Source: Kosakonia arachidis
GTDB lineage: Bacteria; Pseudomonadota; Gammaproteobacteria; Enterobacterales; Enterobacteriaceae
Assembly (NCBI RefSeq): GCF_900116535.1
Contig: NZ_FPAU01000008.1
Location: 84,108 to 148,107, forward strand
Reading direction: 5' to 3'
DNA: 64,000 nucleotides
A model generated the notes under the pieces. The model was not told where the DNA came from. It searched no databases and saw only the letters and a program-made list of their open reading frames with translations. Below, in pieces: positions 33,085 through 42,777 of the stretch (the first letter of the stretch is position 1; every line of letters begins with the position of its first letter). The translations under genes and the position numbers were made by a program.

Positions 33085-33355
33085 TCAAATCCTCTCAATT
33101 TACTTTCCACTGGCGGCGGTCTGTCCGCAGTCAAGCAACAAACATGCCAGTACTTATGAGCAACGAGATTAGCATTCACATTTGTATCAGACAGTGATTT
33201 TATCCACAAGTTCCATGTCACCCTGTGAATAAATTACGCACAAATTGTGACATCTGGATGAAAAAACCGGTGCAAGGAAAACATCAGAAAGGGGCGATAC
33301 GCTTTCCCTGCTACGGGAATACTTCATTGCAGGGAAAGAGTATACCAGAGTTTTT
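33085..33355 (-). promoter_or_regulatory. rpoH upstream region with two DnaA boxes
   Basis: TTATCCACA at 33200-33208 (plus strand) is a perfect DnaA box and TGTGAATAA at 33224-33232 is a near-consensus box on the other strand. E. coli rpoH promoters are likewise modulated by DnaA. A TTGTGACATCTGGATG half-match to a CRP site follows at about 33246. No gene is seen in this 271-base space. Confidence 0.65.
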
Positions 33356-34414
33356 TTAATCGGGAGTAAAGTGACGTAAATGTTGCACCGTCGCCAGCCA
33401 GGCTGCTATCCAACCGATCATCGAACAGACCAGCAACAGCAATAAGCACTCGTCGAAAGACAAGCCGCTTAGCTCGAACTGAGTGCCGAACACTTTCGCC
33501 ACATCGGTAACAGCCGAGGAGAGCCGTAACACCATAATCTCTGACAAGATCAGCGATAAGAACGCGCCAGAGAACCCAAGCAGCGCGCCGCCATACAGGA
33601 ACGGACGCAGGATAAAACCGTCCGTTGCGCCGATCAGTTTCTGCACGTTGATAGAATCCCGGCGGGCAAAAATACTCAGCCGCACACTGTTGCCGATAAC
33701 AAGGAAGACGGCCGCAACCATCAGTACGCCGATCATCGCCGACACGCGCCCGACCAGCCCGGTCAGCGACGCCAGACGCGCAAACCAGCTATCGTCCATA
33801 CGCACTTCATCAATACCATGGATATGAGAGATGCGATCACGCAATGTCTTCAGCGAATCCGTGCTCTGAAAATCCAGTTTAGGAACCACTACCGCCACAG
33901 CGGGCAGCGGGTTCTCTTCCAGCATATCCAGCGCGCCGCCAAACCCGGACCAGTTGCGGAACTCGCCGAGCGCATCCTCGCGGGAAAGGTAGTTCACCTT
34001 CTCCACGCCCTGCTCGGACTGGAGCTGGCCCACCACCTGCTGCGCGGCGTTATCATCCAGCGTTTTGTCGAAATAGACGGTGATCTGCGGCGACGGATAG
34101 TACTGCGCCGCCGCCTGGTTGACGTTTTTGTAGACCATATAGCAAACACTCGGCAGCGTCAGAGAGATGGCAATGACCATCACCGTCAGGAACGTTGCCA
34201 GCGGTTTGCTTTTCAGATCCTGCAACGCGCCGTGCCAGGCGTAGCGAACCTGCTCGTTAAAGACATTGGTTTTACGTGATGGCGGTTTATTTGCCGCTTT
34301 ACCACGGCGTGGGGCATTGCGATTACCCTCGCCTGCGCCTGCGGCGGATTTACGAAAACGGTCAAGCCGGCTGCCAAACTGCCGGATATGATTTAATGCG
34401 TCGCGCTTATTCAC
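33356..34414 (-). CDS. ftsX: Cell division ABC-like permease FtsX
   Basis: Membrane partner of FtsE that activates septal murein hydrolases through EnvC. It has 352 residues: a basic cytoplasmic N-terminus, a first membrane segment (about 75-95), a large periplasmic domain (about 96-220), and three further segments. The start is the GTG at 34414 (NKRDALNHI), as expected for the family, giving an 8-base overlap with ftsE. An open frame to an upstream ATG at 34429 lies inside ftsE. Confidence 0.96.
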   Translation of the reverse strand: MNKRDALNHIRQFGSRLDRFRKSAAGAGEGNRNAPRRGKAANKPPSRKTNVFNEQVRYAWHGALQDLKSKPLATFLTVMVIAISLTLPSVCYMVYKNVNQAAAQYYPSPQITVYFDKTLDDNAAQQVVGQLQSEQGVEKVNYLSREDALGEFRNWSGFGGALDMLEENPLPAVAVVVPKLDFQSTDSLKTLRDRISHIHGIDEVRMDDSWFARLASLTGLVGRVSAMIGVLMVAAVFLVIGNSVRLSIFARRDSINVQKLIGATDGFILRPFLYGGALLGFSGAFLSLILSEIMVLRLSSAVTDVAKVFGTQFELSGLSFDECLLLLLVCSMIGWIAAWLATVQHLRHFTPD

Positions 34415-35075
34415 CCACCGCGCCTCCATGCAAATGGCCATCGCTCAGAGTCAGCATACGGTACGAACGCCGGGAAATCAGCCCCAGATCGTGGGTCGCC
34501 ATCAGTACCGTAACCCCAACGCGGTTAAACTCTTCAAACAGACGTAAAATCCCTTCAGACAATGCGTCGTCCAGGTTACCGGTCGGTTCATCTGCCAGCA
34601 GCACTGCCGGTTTATTCACTACCGCGCGGGCAATGCCGACGCGCTGCTGCTCACCGCCGGAAAGCTGAATCGGGAAGCTTTTCGCTTTATCAAGCAACCC
34701 GACCTTATCCAGCGCCGCCGACACACGACGACGAATGTCATCACCGCTCGCGCCGGCGATAATCAGCGGAATCGCCACGTTGTCATACACCGTGCGATCC
34801 ATCAGCAAGTGATGATCCTGAAAAATCATGCCGATCTGACGACGTAAAAACGGGACTTCACGGTTCTTCAGACGGCTAATGTCGTGGCCGCTGAACAGAA
34901 TTTTCCCGGTGCTTGGCCGCTCAATCCCGCAGATAAGCTTCAGCAGGGTGCTCTTCCCCGCGCCGGAGTGCCCGGTCAGAAAGGCCATCTCGCCTGGTTG
35001 CAGGTGGAATGTGACCCCCTGCAACGCTTGTCTCCCACCGAGATAGGCTTTGCTGACATGTTCAAAGCGAATCAT
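34407..35075 (-). CDS. ftsE: Cell division ATP-binding protein FtsE
   Basis: ATPase of the FtsEX complex at the divisome, 222 residues. Walker [10 protein letters not shown], signature LSGGEQQR, Walker [13 protein letters not shown] and ATHDLGLI are intact. It begins 2 bases after the ftsY stop, giving the ftsYEX operon. Confidence 0.98.
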   Translation of the reverse strand: MIRFEHVSKAYLGGRQALQGVTFHLQPGEMAFLTGHSGAGKSTLLKLICGIERPSTGKILFSGHDISRLKNREVPFLRRQIGMIFQDHHLLMDRTVYDNVAIPLIIAGASGDDIRRRVSAALDKVGLLDKAKSFPIQLSGGEQQRVGIARAVVNKPAVLLADEPTGNLDDALSEGILRLFEEFNRVGVTVLMATHDLGLISRRSYRMLTLSDGHLHGGAVGE

Positions 35076-35077
35076 TG

Positions 35078-36460
35078 TTAATCCTCTCGGGCAAAAAGCG
35101 CCTCAATAAAATCGCCCGCGTTAAACGGACGCAGATCTTCGATACGTTCGCCGACACCAATGTAGCGGATCGGAATGCCGAACTGATCCGCCACCGAGAA
35201 AATTACGCCGCCTTTGGCGGTGCCGTCGAGTTTGGTCAGCGTGATACCAGTAAGGCCAACCGCTTCGTGGAACAGTTTGGCCTGGCTTATCGCATTTTGC
35301 CCGGTGCTGGCATCAATTGTCAGCATCACTTCATGGGGGGCGTCCTCGTCAAGCTTTTTCATGACGCGGACAATTTTCTTCAACTCTTCCATCAAATGAG
35401 ATTTGTTCTGCAAACGTCCGGCAGTATCGGCAATCAGCACATCAATATTGCGCGCTTTCGCCGCCTGAATAGCATCAAAAATGACCGAAGCAGAATCCGC
35501 GCCGGTATGCTGAGCAATCACCGGAATATTGTTGCGCTGGCCCCAAACCTGCAACTGCTCAACCGCTGCAGCGCGGAAAGTATCTCCCGCCGCCAGCATC
35601 ACCGATTTACCCTGCTGTTCAAACTGACGAGCCAGCTTACCGATGGTGGTGGTTTTACCCACACCGTTAACGCCAACCATCAAAATCACAAACGGCGTTT
35701 TGCCCTCAATATTTAGCGGCTCATTAACCTTCGCGAGGATGTCGCTCATTTCCTCTTTCAGCAAACCATAAAGTGCTTCCGCATCGCGAAGCTGCTTACG
35801 GCTTGCGCCTTCCGTCAGGTTGGTGATGATTCTGCGCGTGGTCTCAACGCCAACATCCGCAATCAGCAACTGCTCTTCCAGTTCTTCAAACAGATCATCA
35901 TCGATTTTTTTACCGCGGAACAGACTGATAAATCCGGAACCCAGATTTTCTTTTGTTTTCAGCAAACTGCGTTTCAGACGCGCGAAGAACCCCTCTTTTG
36001 TCGGTTTCTCCTGCTCCTGCGTCGCCTCTTCTGGCGGCACAACCATCACCGCGTCTTCCGCAGCTTCAGCGGCCAGCGCCTGCGCGTCCAGTTCTTCATC
36101 GCTCAGAGGTTCATCTTCCTCTGCGGCTTCTTCAACCAGCGGTTCTGCTTCTGTCTGCCACTCTTGTGCGCCGATCTCGTGCTCTGCAACCTCTTCCGGC
36201 AGCGGTAGTTCTTTGTGTTCAACCTGAAGCACCTCTGCTTCGACGACGGGCTCCGGCTGCGTCTCTTCATATGCCAGCTGTTCGCTGACCTCAACGACCT
36301 CTTCGGCAAATTTTTCGCTGTCGGCGGCAGGTTTACTCGCCGGCGTCTCTTCCACCGGCTGCTCACTTACCTGCTGTGATTCGGTTTGCGCCTCTTCGGC
36401 CTGTTCTTTCTGCCCAAAGCCGAGCCAGGAAAAAAAGCCATGTTTCTTCTCATTTGCCAT
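35078..36460 (-). CDS. ftsY: Signal recognition particle receptor FtsY
   Basis: SRP receptor GTPase that docks ribosome-nascent chains at the membrane. It has 460 residues against 497 in E. coli. The difference lies in the acidic Glu-rich A domain (about 15-150). The NG domain has GVNGVGKTTTIGKLA, DTFRAAA, IADTAGRL and TKLDGTAKGG. It is the first gene of ftsYEX and is divergent from rsmD. Confidence 0.98.
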   Translation of the reverse strand: MANEKKHGFFSWLGFGQKEQAEEAQTESQQVSEQPVEETPASKPAADSEKFAEEVVEVSEQLAYEETQPEPVVEAEVLQVEHKELPLPEEVAEHEIGAQEWQTEAEPLVEEAAEEDEPLSDEELDAQALAAEAAEDAVMVVPPEEATQEQEKPTKEGFFARLKRSLLKTKENLGSGFISLFRGKKIDDDLFEELEEQLLIADVGVETTRRIITNLTEGASRKQLRDAEALYGLLKEEMSDILAKVNEPLNIEGKTPFVILMVGVNGVGKTTTIGKLARQFEQQGKSVMLAAGDTFRAAAVEQLQVWGQRNNIPVIAQHTGADSASVIFDAIQAAKARNIDVLIADTAGRLQNKSHLMEELKKIVRVMKKLDEDAPHEVMLTIDASTGQNAISQAKLFHEAVGLTGITLTKLDGTAKGGVIFSVADQFGIPIRYIGVGERIEDLRPFNAGDFIEALFARED

Positions 36461-36649
36461 TGGCGACTACACTCCCGCTGTTGATTCATGGCGCAGCCCG
36501 TCTTACATGACAGGGACTGAAAACATTTGTTAATTAGTCAGATAGTCTAACACTTTCCTCAACTCGCATCACGGCCTGCGGATTAGGGTTTAACGTCCTT
36601 CGTCAGGCCGCTAGAATAGCAGGCCGAAATGATGAGCAAAGCGAAAACC

Positions 36650-37255
36650 ATGAAGAAACCTAACCGTGCCGCCAGCGGCCAGATACGCATTATTGGTGGG
36701 CAGTGGCGGGGCCGTAAATTACCGGTCCCGGATAGCCCTGGCCTGCGTCCGACCACCGATCGCGTGCGGGAAACCTTATTCAACTGGCTGGCACCCTCGC
36801 TGGTTGATGCGCACTGTCTTGATTGCTTTGCCGGAAGTGGCGCATTAGGGCTGGAAGCGCTCTCGCGCTACGCCGCCAGTGCTATTCTGGTGGAAATGGA
36901 GCGTAGCGTCGCACAGCAATTGCAACAAAATCTGGCAATGCTGAAAGCCGTCAACGCCAAAGTGGTGAATACCAATACGCTGGCCTATTTAGCAGGCCAG
37001 GGCACACCGCACACCATTGCCTTTATCGACCCGCCGTTTCGTAAGGGGATGCTGGACGAGACCGTGCAACTGCTGGAAAACAACGGTTGGCTCGCCGATG
37101 ACGCATTAATTTATATCGAAAGTGAAGTTGAAAATGGCTTACCGCCGGTGCCGACGCACTGGCATCTGCACCGGGAGAAAGTCGCGGGCCAGGTGGCGTA
37201 TCGTTTATATCACCGCGAAGCACCACAAGGAGAAAAACATGCCACTGCTGATTAA
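36650..37255 (+). CDS. rsmD: 16S rRNA (guanine966-N2)-methyltransferase RsmD
   Basis: Methylates G966 of 16S rRNA using S-adenosylmethionine. The SAM loop is DCFAGSGALGLEALSRYA and the catalytic motif is DPPF. The family start MKKPNR at 36650 is used (201 residues). The frame has two ATG codons at 36629-36634 that would add seven residues, and the ribosome site does not decide between them. Confidence 0.95.
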   Translation: MKKPNRAASGQIRIIGGQWRGRKLPVPDSPGLRPTTDRVRETLFNWLAPSLVDAHCLDCFAGSGALGLEALSRYAASAILVEMERSVAQQLQQNLAMLKAVNAKVVNTNTLAYLAGQGTPHTIAFIDPPFRKGMLDETVQLLENNGWLADDALIYIESEVENGLPPVPTHWHLHREKVAGQVAYRLYHREAPQGEKHATAD

Positions 37256-37514
37256 TCTGGGACGCTTACTGATGCTTTGCATCTGGGCCTTTCTGCTCTG
37301 GAATCTGATCAAGCCGTTCCCGCGTCCGTTGAACATTTTCGTCAACGTCGCCCTGGTCTTTACCGTATTCATGCATGCCTTACAGGCGACAATGCTGAAA
37401 ACCGCGCTGCCGAAAGAGGGCCCGCAAATGAGCAAAGCTGAACAGATCCGCATTTTCCTGTTCGGCGTGTTTGAGCTGCTGATTTGGCAGAAAAAACTAA
37501 AAGCGAAGAAGTAA
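37239..37514 (+). CDS. yhhL: DUF1145 inner membrane protein YhhL
   Basis: A 91-residue protein with two hydrophobic segments, no known function, conserved downstream of rsmD. The ATG at 37239 follows AAGGAG and lies within the last 17 bases of rsmD, so the two are translationally coupled. The conserved FPRPLNIFVNVALVFTVFMHA segment identifies the family. Confidence 0.85.
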   Translation: MPLLINLGRLLMLCIWAFLLWNLIKPFPRPLNIFVNVALVFTVFMHALQATMLKTALPKEGPQMSKAEQIRIFLFGVFELLIWQKKLKAKK

Positions 37515-37518
37515 TATT

Positions 37519-37550
37519 ATCGCCCGGAAGTATCGCGCTTACCGGGCTTG
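37519..37550. repeat. REP-like palindrome between yhhL and yhhM
   Basis: GCCCGG and CCGGGC halves around AAGTATCGCGCTTA form a REP-type hairpin. Its right side overlaps the last codons of yhhM. Confidence 0.6.
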
Positions 37551-37898
37551 TTCAAAACCGACAAAACGCGAGCCTTTATAGCTCAGCACGCCTTTATCGC
37601 CGACTGTCAGCGCATGATAGTGCTGCTCATCAACACGGAAAACTATCTCCAGCCCGCCACCTTGCGGTTTGAAACGCGCCTCATAACGCATGGCGCTTCC
37701 CGCCGGGATCACCTGTTGCTGGCGCGACCGGCGATCGTTGAGGGGTTTTTCCCGCTTACCACTCACTACCACGTTTTTTTGCTGTAACGGTGTCGCATCA
37801 TTTGCCACCTTTTCCCGCCGCTGTTGAACATAGCGAAAAGAAGCGAAAACGACGATCAACACAATGACAAGAATGAAAAAAAGCGGTGGTTTACTCAT
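37539..37898 (-). CDS. yhhM: DUF2500 membrane-anchored protein YhhM
   Basis: A 119-residue protein with one N-terminal membrane segment (about 5-22) and a soluble domain rich in beta-strand-like sequence (VVVSGKREKPLN, RYEARFKPQGGG). Function is unknown. It is convergent with yhhL and divergent from yhhN, as in E. coli. Confidence 0.85.
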   Translation of the reverse strand: MSKPPLFFILVIVLIVVFASFRYVQQRREKVANDATPLQQKNVVVSGKREKPLNDRRSRQQQVIPAGSAMRYEARFKPQGGGLEIVFRVDEQHYHALTVGDKGVLSYKGSRFVGFEQAR

Positions 37899-38027
37899 GG
37901 CGGCAACCTGTCAGAAAAAGCGGAATTGAGCTTATCGCGGGTGAAATAGCATTGTCATCCTCCTTTTTCCGCCACTACACTGAACAGGAGAGATTTACGC
38001 AAAAATAACAGATACAGGGACTTAATT

Positions 38028-38654
38028 ATGCTGTGGTCATTTATTGCTGTCTGTTTGTCTGGCTGGCTCTATGTCGATGCATCTTATCGCGGCCCAACCT
38101 GGCAACGCTGGGTTTTTAAACCCGTAACCCTACTGCTCCTGCTTTTGCTGGCCTGGCAAGCGCCGATGTTCGACGCAATCAGTTATCTGGTGCTGGCTGG
38201 CCTTTGCGCCTCACTGATTGGCGACGCGCTAACCTTGCTGCCACGGCAAAAAATGCTCTACGCTATCGGCGCTTTTTTCCTCGCCCATCTGCTTTACACC
38301 ATCTACTTCGCCAGCCAGATGACGCTCTCCTTTTTCTGGCCGTTGCCGGTAGTGTTGCTGGTTATTGGCGCGTTGCTGTTGGCTGTGGTCTGGACGCGCC
38401 TCGAAGAGCTGCGCATGGCCGTATGTGCCTTTATCGCCATGACGCTGGTGATGGTCTGGCTGGCAGGCGAAATGTGGTTCTTCCGCCCTACCAGCCCTGC
38501 GCTGTCGGCGTTTGTCGGTGCGGCGTTGCTGCTGCTCGGCAACATCGTCTGGCTGGGGAGCCACTACCGTAAACGCTTCCGTGCCGATAACGCCATCGCG
38601 TCGGCCTGCTACTTCGCCGGACATTTTCTGATCGTCCGTTCGCTGTATATTTAA
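38028..38654 (+). CDS. yhhN: YhhN/TMEM86-family inner membrane protein
   Basis: A 208-residue hydrophobic protein with about eight membrane segments. The family includes the mammalian lysoplasmalogenase TMEM86. Conserved Asp residues occur in [15 protein letters not shown]. The bacterial substrate is not established. It lies 75 bases upstream of zntA. Confidence 0.9.
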   Translation: MLWSFIAVCLSGWLYVDASYRGPTWQRWVFKPVTLLLLLLLAWQAPMFDAISYLVLAGLCASLIGDALTLLPRQKMLYAIGAFFLAHLLYTIYFASQMTLSFFWPLPVVLLVIGALLLAVVWTRLEELRMAVCAFIAMTLVMVWLAGEMWFFRPTSPALSAFVGAALLLLGNIVWLGSHYRKRFRADNAIASACYFAGHFLIVRSLYI

Positions 38655-38659
38655 AAGGC

Positions 38660-38691
38660 TTGACTCTGGAGTCGACTCCAGAGTGTATCCT
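38660..38691 (+). promoter_or_regulatory. zntA promoter with ZntR operator
   Basis: TTGACT (-35, 38660-38665) and TATCCT (-10, 38686-38691) are 20 bases apart, the overlong spacing of MerR-type promoters. A perfect 22-base palindrome (38663-38684, half site ACTCTGGAGTC) fills the spacer. ZntR would untwist it when zinc, lead or cadmium binds. Confidence 0.95.
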
Positions 38692-38729
38692 CCGGTTAAT
38701 GAGAAAATTATCATTCCCTGGAGGATGCT

Positions 38730-40949
38730 ATGCCGACCCCCACTTCGCCCGCCGACACGAAAAAAGTCCCTCAGTTTGCGGCAATAAAACTGCGCCCGTT
38801 GCCGGAGAAACCGCAATCCTGCTGCGCTGATGGTGTCTGTGAAAGCAATGCACAACCGGCACTGAACGCGGAAGGTGAACGCTATATCTGGCTGGTTTCT
38901 GGTATGGACTGCGCCGCTTGCGCCCGCAAAGTGGAAAATGCCGTCCGCCAGGTCGAAGGCATTGGCCAGGTTCAGGTGACCTTTGCGACTGAAAAACTGA
39001 TCGTGGTGGCCAGTGGCGATGTACGCGAACGCGTTGAACAAGCCGTTCAGCAGGCTGGCTACCAGCTACGCAGCGAGAACAGCACGCCCGAGCCCGCAAC
39101 TTCGCGGCTGCGGGAAAACCTGCCACTGATCGTTCTGATGGTCATGATGGCGCTCAGTTGGTCGCTGGAACAGTTCAACCATCCCTTTGGCCAGGCTGCT
39201 TTTGTCGCCACCACGCTGGTCGGCCTGTGGCCGATTGCCCGCCAGGCGATACGCTTGATCAAAAGCGGTAGCTGGTTTGCTATCGAAACGCTGATGAGCG
39301 TGGCAGCGATTGGCGCCCTGTTTATTGGTGCAACGGCGGAGGCAGCGATGGTATTGCTGCTGTTTCTTATTGGCGAACGCCTTGAAGGCTGGGCCGCCAG
39401 CCGCGCACGTCGTGGCGTCAGCGCGCTGATGGCGCTGAAACCGGATACCGCCATCCGGCTGCGTAACGGTGAGCGCCAAACGGTCGCCGCCAGCGAGCTA
39501 CAGCCCGGCGATACCATTGAAGTCCCGGCAGGCGGGCGTTTACCCGCCGATGGCAAACTGGTGTCAGCATTTGCCAGTTTTGATGAAAGTGCCTTGACCG
39601 GCGAATCGGTGCCGGTGGAATGCGCCCACGGCGAATCAGTACCGGCTGGTGCCACCAGCGTCGATCGGCTGGTGACGCTGGAAGTGGTATCGAAGCCCGG
39701 CGAAAACGCCATCGACCGTATTCTCAAGCTGATTGAAGAGGCGGAAGAGCGTCGCGCACCAATTGAGCGCTTTATTGATCGCTTTAGCCGCATCTATACA
39801 CCGGCGATTATGGTAGTCGCGCTGCTGGTTGCGGTCGTGCCTCCGCTATTGTTTGCTGCACCGTGGTTACCGTGGATCTACAAAGGGCTGGCGTTGCTGT
39901 TGATTGGTTGTCCGTGCGCACTGGTGATCTCTACGCCAGCCGCAATTACTTCAGGGCTGGCAGTAGCCGCACGGCGGGGCGCGTTAATCAAAGGTGGCGC
40001 GGCGCTGGAGCAACTTGGCCGCATCCGCCACGTGGCATTTGATAAAACCGGCACGCTGACCATTGGCAAACCTCAGGTTGTCGCGGTAACGCCGCTGGCG
40101 GGGATCAGCGAAGCGGAACTGCTGGCGCTCAGTGCCGCCGTTGAACAGGGTTCTACGCACCCGCTGGCGCAGGCTGTTGTACAGGAAGCGCAGCGCCGCC
40201 AGTTGCCAATTCCGACGGCACAAGCGCAGAGAACGCTGGCCGGGAAAGGGATTGAAGCACAGATTGACGGGCAATATATTCGCATAAGCGCACCGGATAA
40301 ACTGCCGCAAGGGATGTCAGGTGGCGTGCTGTTAACACACATTCATCAGCAAGAGAGCCTCGGCCAGACCGTCATTGTAGTTGAGCGCGGTGGCGAAACG
40401 ATTGGCACACTGGCGCTGCAGGATACGCTGCGCGATGACGCCAAAGAAGCGATTGCCGCGCTGCATGAACTGGGCGTTCAGGGCGTGATCCTGACCGGAG
40501 ATAACCCGCGCGCGGCGGCGGCGATCGCCGGAGAGTTGGGGCTGGATTTCCGCGCCGGACTGTTGCCGGAAGATAAAGTGCTGGCGGTACAGGCACTCAA
40601 CCAGCGCTTACCGCTGGCGATGGTTGGCGATGGCATCAACGATGCGCCCGCCATGAAAGCCGCAACTATCGGAATTGCGATGGGCAGCGGCACAGATGTC
40701 GCGCTGGAAACGGCGGACGCGGCATTAACGCATAACCGCCTGATCGGCATTGGGCAGATGATCCGCCTGGCACGGGCAACACACAGCAATATTCGTCAAA
40801 ATATCGCTGTGGCACTGGGTTTGAAAGCCATCTTTCTGCTGACGACGCTGCTGGGAATGACCGGGCTGTGGCTGGCGGTGCTGGCGGACACCGGCGCAAC
40901 GGTGCTGGTAACAGCCAATGCGTTGCGCCTGTTACGCAGCAAAGATTAG
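38730..40949 (+). CDS. zntA: Zn(II)/Cd(II)/Pb(II)-exporting P1B-type ATPase ZntA
   Basis: Pumps zinc, cadmium and lead out of the cytoplasm. It has 739 residues. An N-terminal Cys-rich stretch (CCADGVC, 31-37) and a metal-binding domain (GMDCAAC, Cys61 and Cys64) precede eight membrane segments. The membrane metal site is CPC (394-396). TGES (290-293), the phosphorylated Asp438 in DKTGT and GDGINDAPA mark the ATPase cycle, and the late LADTGATV Asp completes the zinc site. The ATG follows GGAGG. Its end overlaps tusA tail to tail by 4 bases. Confidence 0.98.
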   Translation: MPTPTSPADTKKVPQFAAIKLRPLPEKPQSCCADGVCESNAQPALNAEGERYIWLVSGMDCAACARKVENAVRQVEGIGQVQVTFATEKLIVVASGDVRERVEQAVQQAGYQLRSENSTPEPATSRLRENLPLIVLMVMMALSWSLEQFNHPFGQAAFVATTLVGLWPIARQAIRLIKSGSWFAIETLMSVAAIGALFIGATAEAAMVLLLFLIGERLEGWAASRARRGVSALMALKPDTAIRLRNGERQTVAASELQPGDTIEVPAGGRLPADGKLVSAFASFDESALTGESVPVECAHGESVPAGATSVDRLVTLEVVSKPGENAIDRILKLIEEAEERRAPIERFIDRFSRIYTPAIMVVALLVAVVPPLLFAAPWLPWIYKGLALLLIGCPCALVISTPAAITSGLAVAARRGALIKGGAALEQLGRIRHVAFDKTGTLTIGKPQVVAVTPLAGISEAELLALSAAVEQGSTHPLAQAVVQEAQRRQLPIPTAQAQRTLAGKGIEAQIDGQYIRISAPDKLPQGMSGGVLLTHIHQQESLGQTVIVVERGGETIGTLALQDTLRDDAKEAIAALHELGVQGVILTGDNPRAAAAIAGELGLDFRAGLLPEDKVLAVQALNQRLPLAMVGDGINDAPAMKAATIGIAMGSGTDVALETADAALTHNRLIGIGQMIRLARATHSNIRQNIAVALGLKAIFLLTTLLGMTGLWLAVLADTGATVLVTANALRLLRSKD

Positions 40950-41191
40950 TGGCTTTTACGCACCACGTACCGATACGGCAGTGATTCGGTTTGCCCGGCA
41001 ACCAGCTCGTGTTCCATAAAACGACAAAAGCCGGGAATATCGCGGGTGGTTGCCGGATCATCAGCGATAATCAACAATGTTTCACCAACCCGCATATTGC
41101 GCACGGTTTTGCGCACCATCATTACCGGCTCCGGGCAACGCAAACCCTGCGCATCCAGTGTATGGTCAGCAGTGGAAAAGAAATCGGTCAT
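40946..41191 (-). CDS. tusA: Sulfur carrier protein TusA
   Basis: Accepts persulfide sulfur from IscS and passes it to TusBCD for 2-thiouridine of tRNA wobble bases. It has 81 residues with the active Cys19 in GLRCPEPVM. The ATG at 41191 has a GAG ribosome site at proper spacing. An ATG two codons upstream has none. Confidence 0.96.
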   Translation of the reverse strand: MTDFFSTADHTLDAQGLRCPEPVMMVRKTVRNMRVGETLLIIADDPATTRDIPGFCRFMEHELVAGQTESLPYRYVVRKSH

Positions 41192-41340
41192 TTTCATCTC
41201 GCAAGGGGAAAAACCGCATTAGTTTACGCTGCCTTTTTTGTGACGCAAGCGAGGTTAACGATTGCGTTAAAATTAACCATTGCATCCGGCATTAGTTGCA
41301 GTATCATGCGGCGGCTCTGCATGGCAGAGTACAAAAAAGT

Positions 41341-41373
41341 ACTGGGTTCCCTCACCCCATTTACCAAAAAGGT
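41341..41373 (+). ncRNA. preQ1-I (type III) riboswitch of yhhQ
   Basis: The 33-base leader just before yhhQ has stem TGGG (41343-41346) with CCCA (41356-41359), a C-rich loop (TTCCCTCAC), and an A-rich tail, ACCAAAAAGG. CCT of the loop (41350-41352) can pair with AGG of the tail (41370-41372), making the H-type pseudoknot. That AGG is also the yhhQ ribosome site, so ligand binding should hide it. The layout matches the preQ1-I riboswitch described before E. coli yhhQ. Confidence 0.85.
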
Positions 41374-41379
41374 CACAAT

Positions 41380-42045
41380 ATGACGCAATTTTCATCCTCG
41401 CAGCGCATGAAAGCGCTGGTCTGGCTTTCGCTTTTTCATCTGCTGGTGATTATCTCCAGTAACTATCTGGTGCAACTGCCGGTCGCCATTTTGGGTTTCC
41501 AGACCACCTGGGGCGCATTCAGTTTCCCGTTTATTTTCCTTGCGACAGATTTAACCGTGCGCATTTTTGGCGCGCCTCTGGCAAGACGTATTATTTTCGC
41601 CGTCATGGTGCCTGCGCTACTGGCCTCTTACGTGATCTCTTCGCTGTTCTATATGGGAAGCTGGCAAGGTTTTGGCGCGCTGGCGCATTTCAACCTGTTC
41701 GTGGCCCGTATCGCCAGCGCCAGTTTTATGGCCTATGCGCTGGGGCAAATTCTCGACGTGCATGTATTTAACCGCCTGCGTCAGAATCGCCGCTGGTGGC
41801 TTGCACCTGCGGCTTCCACCGTATTCGGTAACGCCAGCGACACCGTCGCGTTCTTCTTTATTGCTTTCTGGCACAGTCCGGATGCGTTTATGGCACAGCA
41901 CTGGATGGAAATCGCGCTGGTGGATTACAGTTTTAAAGTGCTTATCAGCATCGCCTTCTTCCTGCCGATGTACGGTGTGTTGTTGAATATGTTGCTGAAA
42001 AGGCTGGCAGACAAATCTGAAATTAACGCGTTGCAGGCCAGTTAA
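41380..42045 (+). CDS. yhhQ: Queuosine precursor transporter YhhQ (QPTR)
   Basis: Inner membrane importer of preQ0/preQ1 for queuosine tRNA modification. It has 221 residues with about six membrane segments. Conserved WGAFSFPFIFLATDLTVRIFG and FGNASDTVAFF segments are visible. The start at 41380 (MTQFSSSQR) follows AAAAAGG within the riboswitch tail. A longer open frame to 41296 would read through the riboswitch and is rejected. Confidence 0.95.
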   Translation: MTQFSSSQRMKALVWLSLFHLLVIISSNYLVQLPVAILGFQTTWGAFSFPFIFLATDLTVRIFGAPLARRIIFAVMVPALLASYVISSLFYMGSWQGFGALAHFNLFVARIASASFMAYALGQILDVHVFNRLRQNRRWWLAPAASTVFGNASDTVAFFFIAFWHSPDAFMAQHWMEIALVDYSFKVLISIAFFLPMYGVLLNMLLKRLADKSEINALQAS

Positions 42046-42117
42046 GAGTACCGCCAGGCAGATGTGATAAGATGGATTGATTAGCCGTTATGGCTGTTTA
42101 TTGAAAGGAAGAAGTCA

Positions 42118-42675
42118 ATGCGCAATCTGGTTAAATATGTCGGTATTAGCCTGCTGGTCGTCGGGCTGGCTGGCTGTGATAACAGTGACAGCAAGAAGCC
42201 GGTTCAGTCCGCTTCAGCTGAAAGCAATGCAACAGGCCAGCCGGTAACGCTGCTTGACGGCAAGCTCAGCTTCTCACTGCCGGCGGATATGACCGATCAG
42301 AGCGGCAAGCTAGGCACCCAGTCTAATAATATGCACGTTTACTCCGACGCCACCGGCCAGAAAGCAGTGATCGTCATTGTTGGCGACAACACGCAGGAAG
42401 ATCTAGCAGCGCTGGCGAAACGACTGGAAGATCAACAGCGCAGCCGCGACCCGCAGTTGCAGGTTGTGACCAATAAAGCGATCGAGATCAAAGGCCAGAC
42501 ACTGCAACAACTCGACAGCATTATCTCGGCTAAAGGTCAGACGGCCTGGTCGTCCGTGGTGCTGGGCAAAGTCGATAATAAACTGCTGACCCTGCAGGTC
42601 ACACTGCCGGCGGATAACCAGCAGAAGGCGCAAACCGCTGCAGAAAATATCATCAATACCATCGTGGTGAAATAA
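42118..42675 (+). CDS. dcrB: Lipoprotein DcrB
   Basis: Periplasmic-facing lipoprotein of 185 residues, needed in E. coli for phage C1 and C6 infection and linked to lipoprotein maturation. A lipobox VGLAGC with Cys20 ends the signal peptide. The conserved [24 protein letters not shown] segment identifies the family. It lies 72 bases after yhhQ. Confidence 0.95.
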   Translation: MRNLVKYVGISLLVVGLAGCDNSDSKKPVQSASAESNATGQPVTLLDGKLSFSLPADMTDQSGKLGTQSNNMHVYSDATGQKAVIVIVGDNTQEDLAALAKRLEDQQRSRDPQLQVVTNKAIEIKGQTLQQLDSIISAKGQTAWSSVVLGKVDNKLLTLQVTLPADNQQKAQTAAENIINTIVVK

Positions 42676-42693
42676 TCCCGATGCGAGTGGTAA

Positions 42694-42721
42694 AAAAGGG
42701 GATCTGCGGATTCCCTTTTTT
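42694..42721 (+). terminator. Terminator of dcrB
   Basis: GGGGATC (42698-42704), loop TGCG, GATTCCC (42709-42715) and then six T. A REP-like half (CGCTAACCCGATAAATAGAGCGCTACCGGG) spans 42748-42776 before yhhS. Confidence 0.85.
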
Positions 42722-42777
42722 ATTGCCGAATGGCATTGTCGGCCCGCTAACCCGATAAATAGAGCGCTACCGGGTAA

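Noticed and set aside
41296..41379. N-terminal extension of yhhQ by 28 residues
   Set aside because: It would translate the riboswitch. The start at 41380 with its AAGG site fits the family length.
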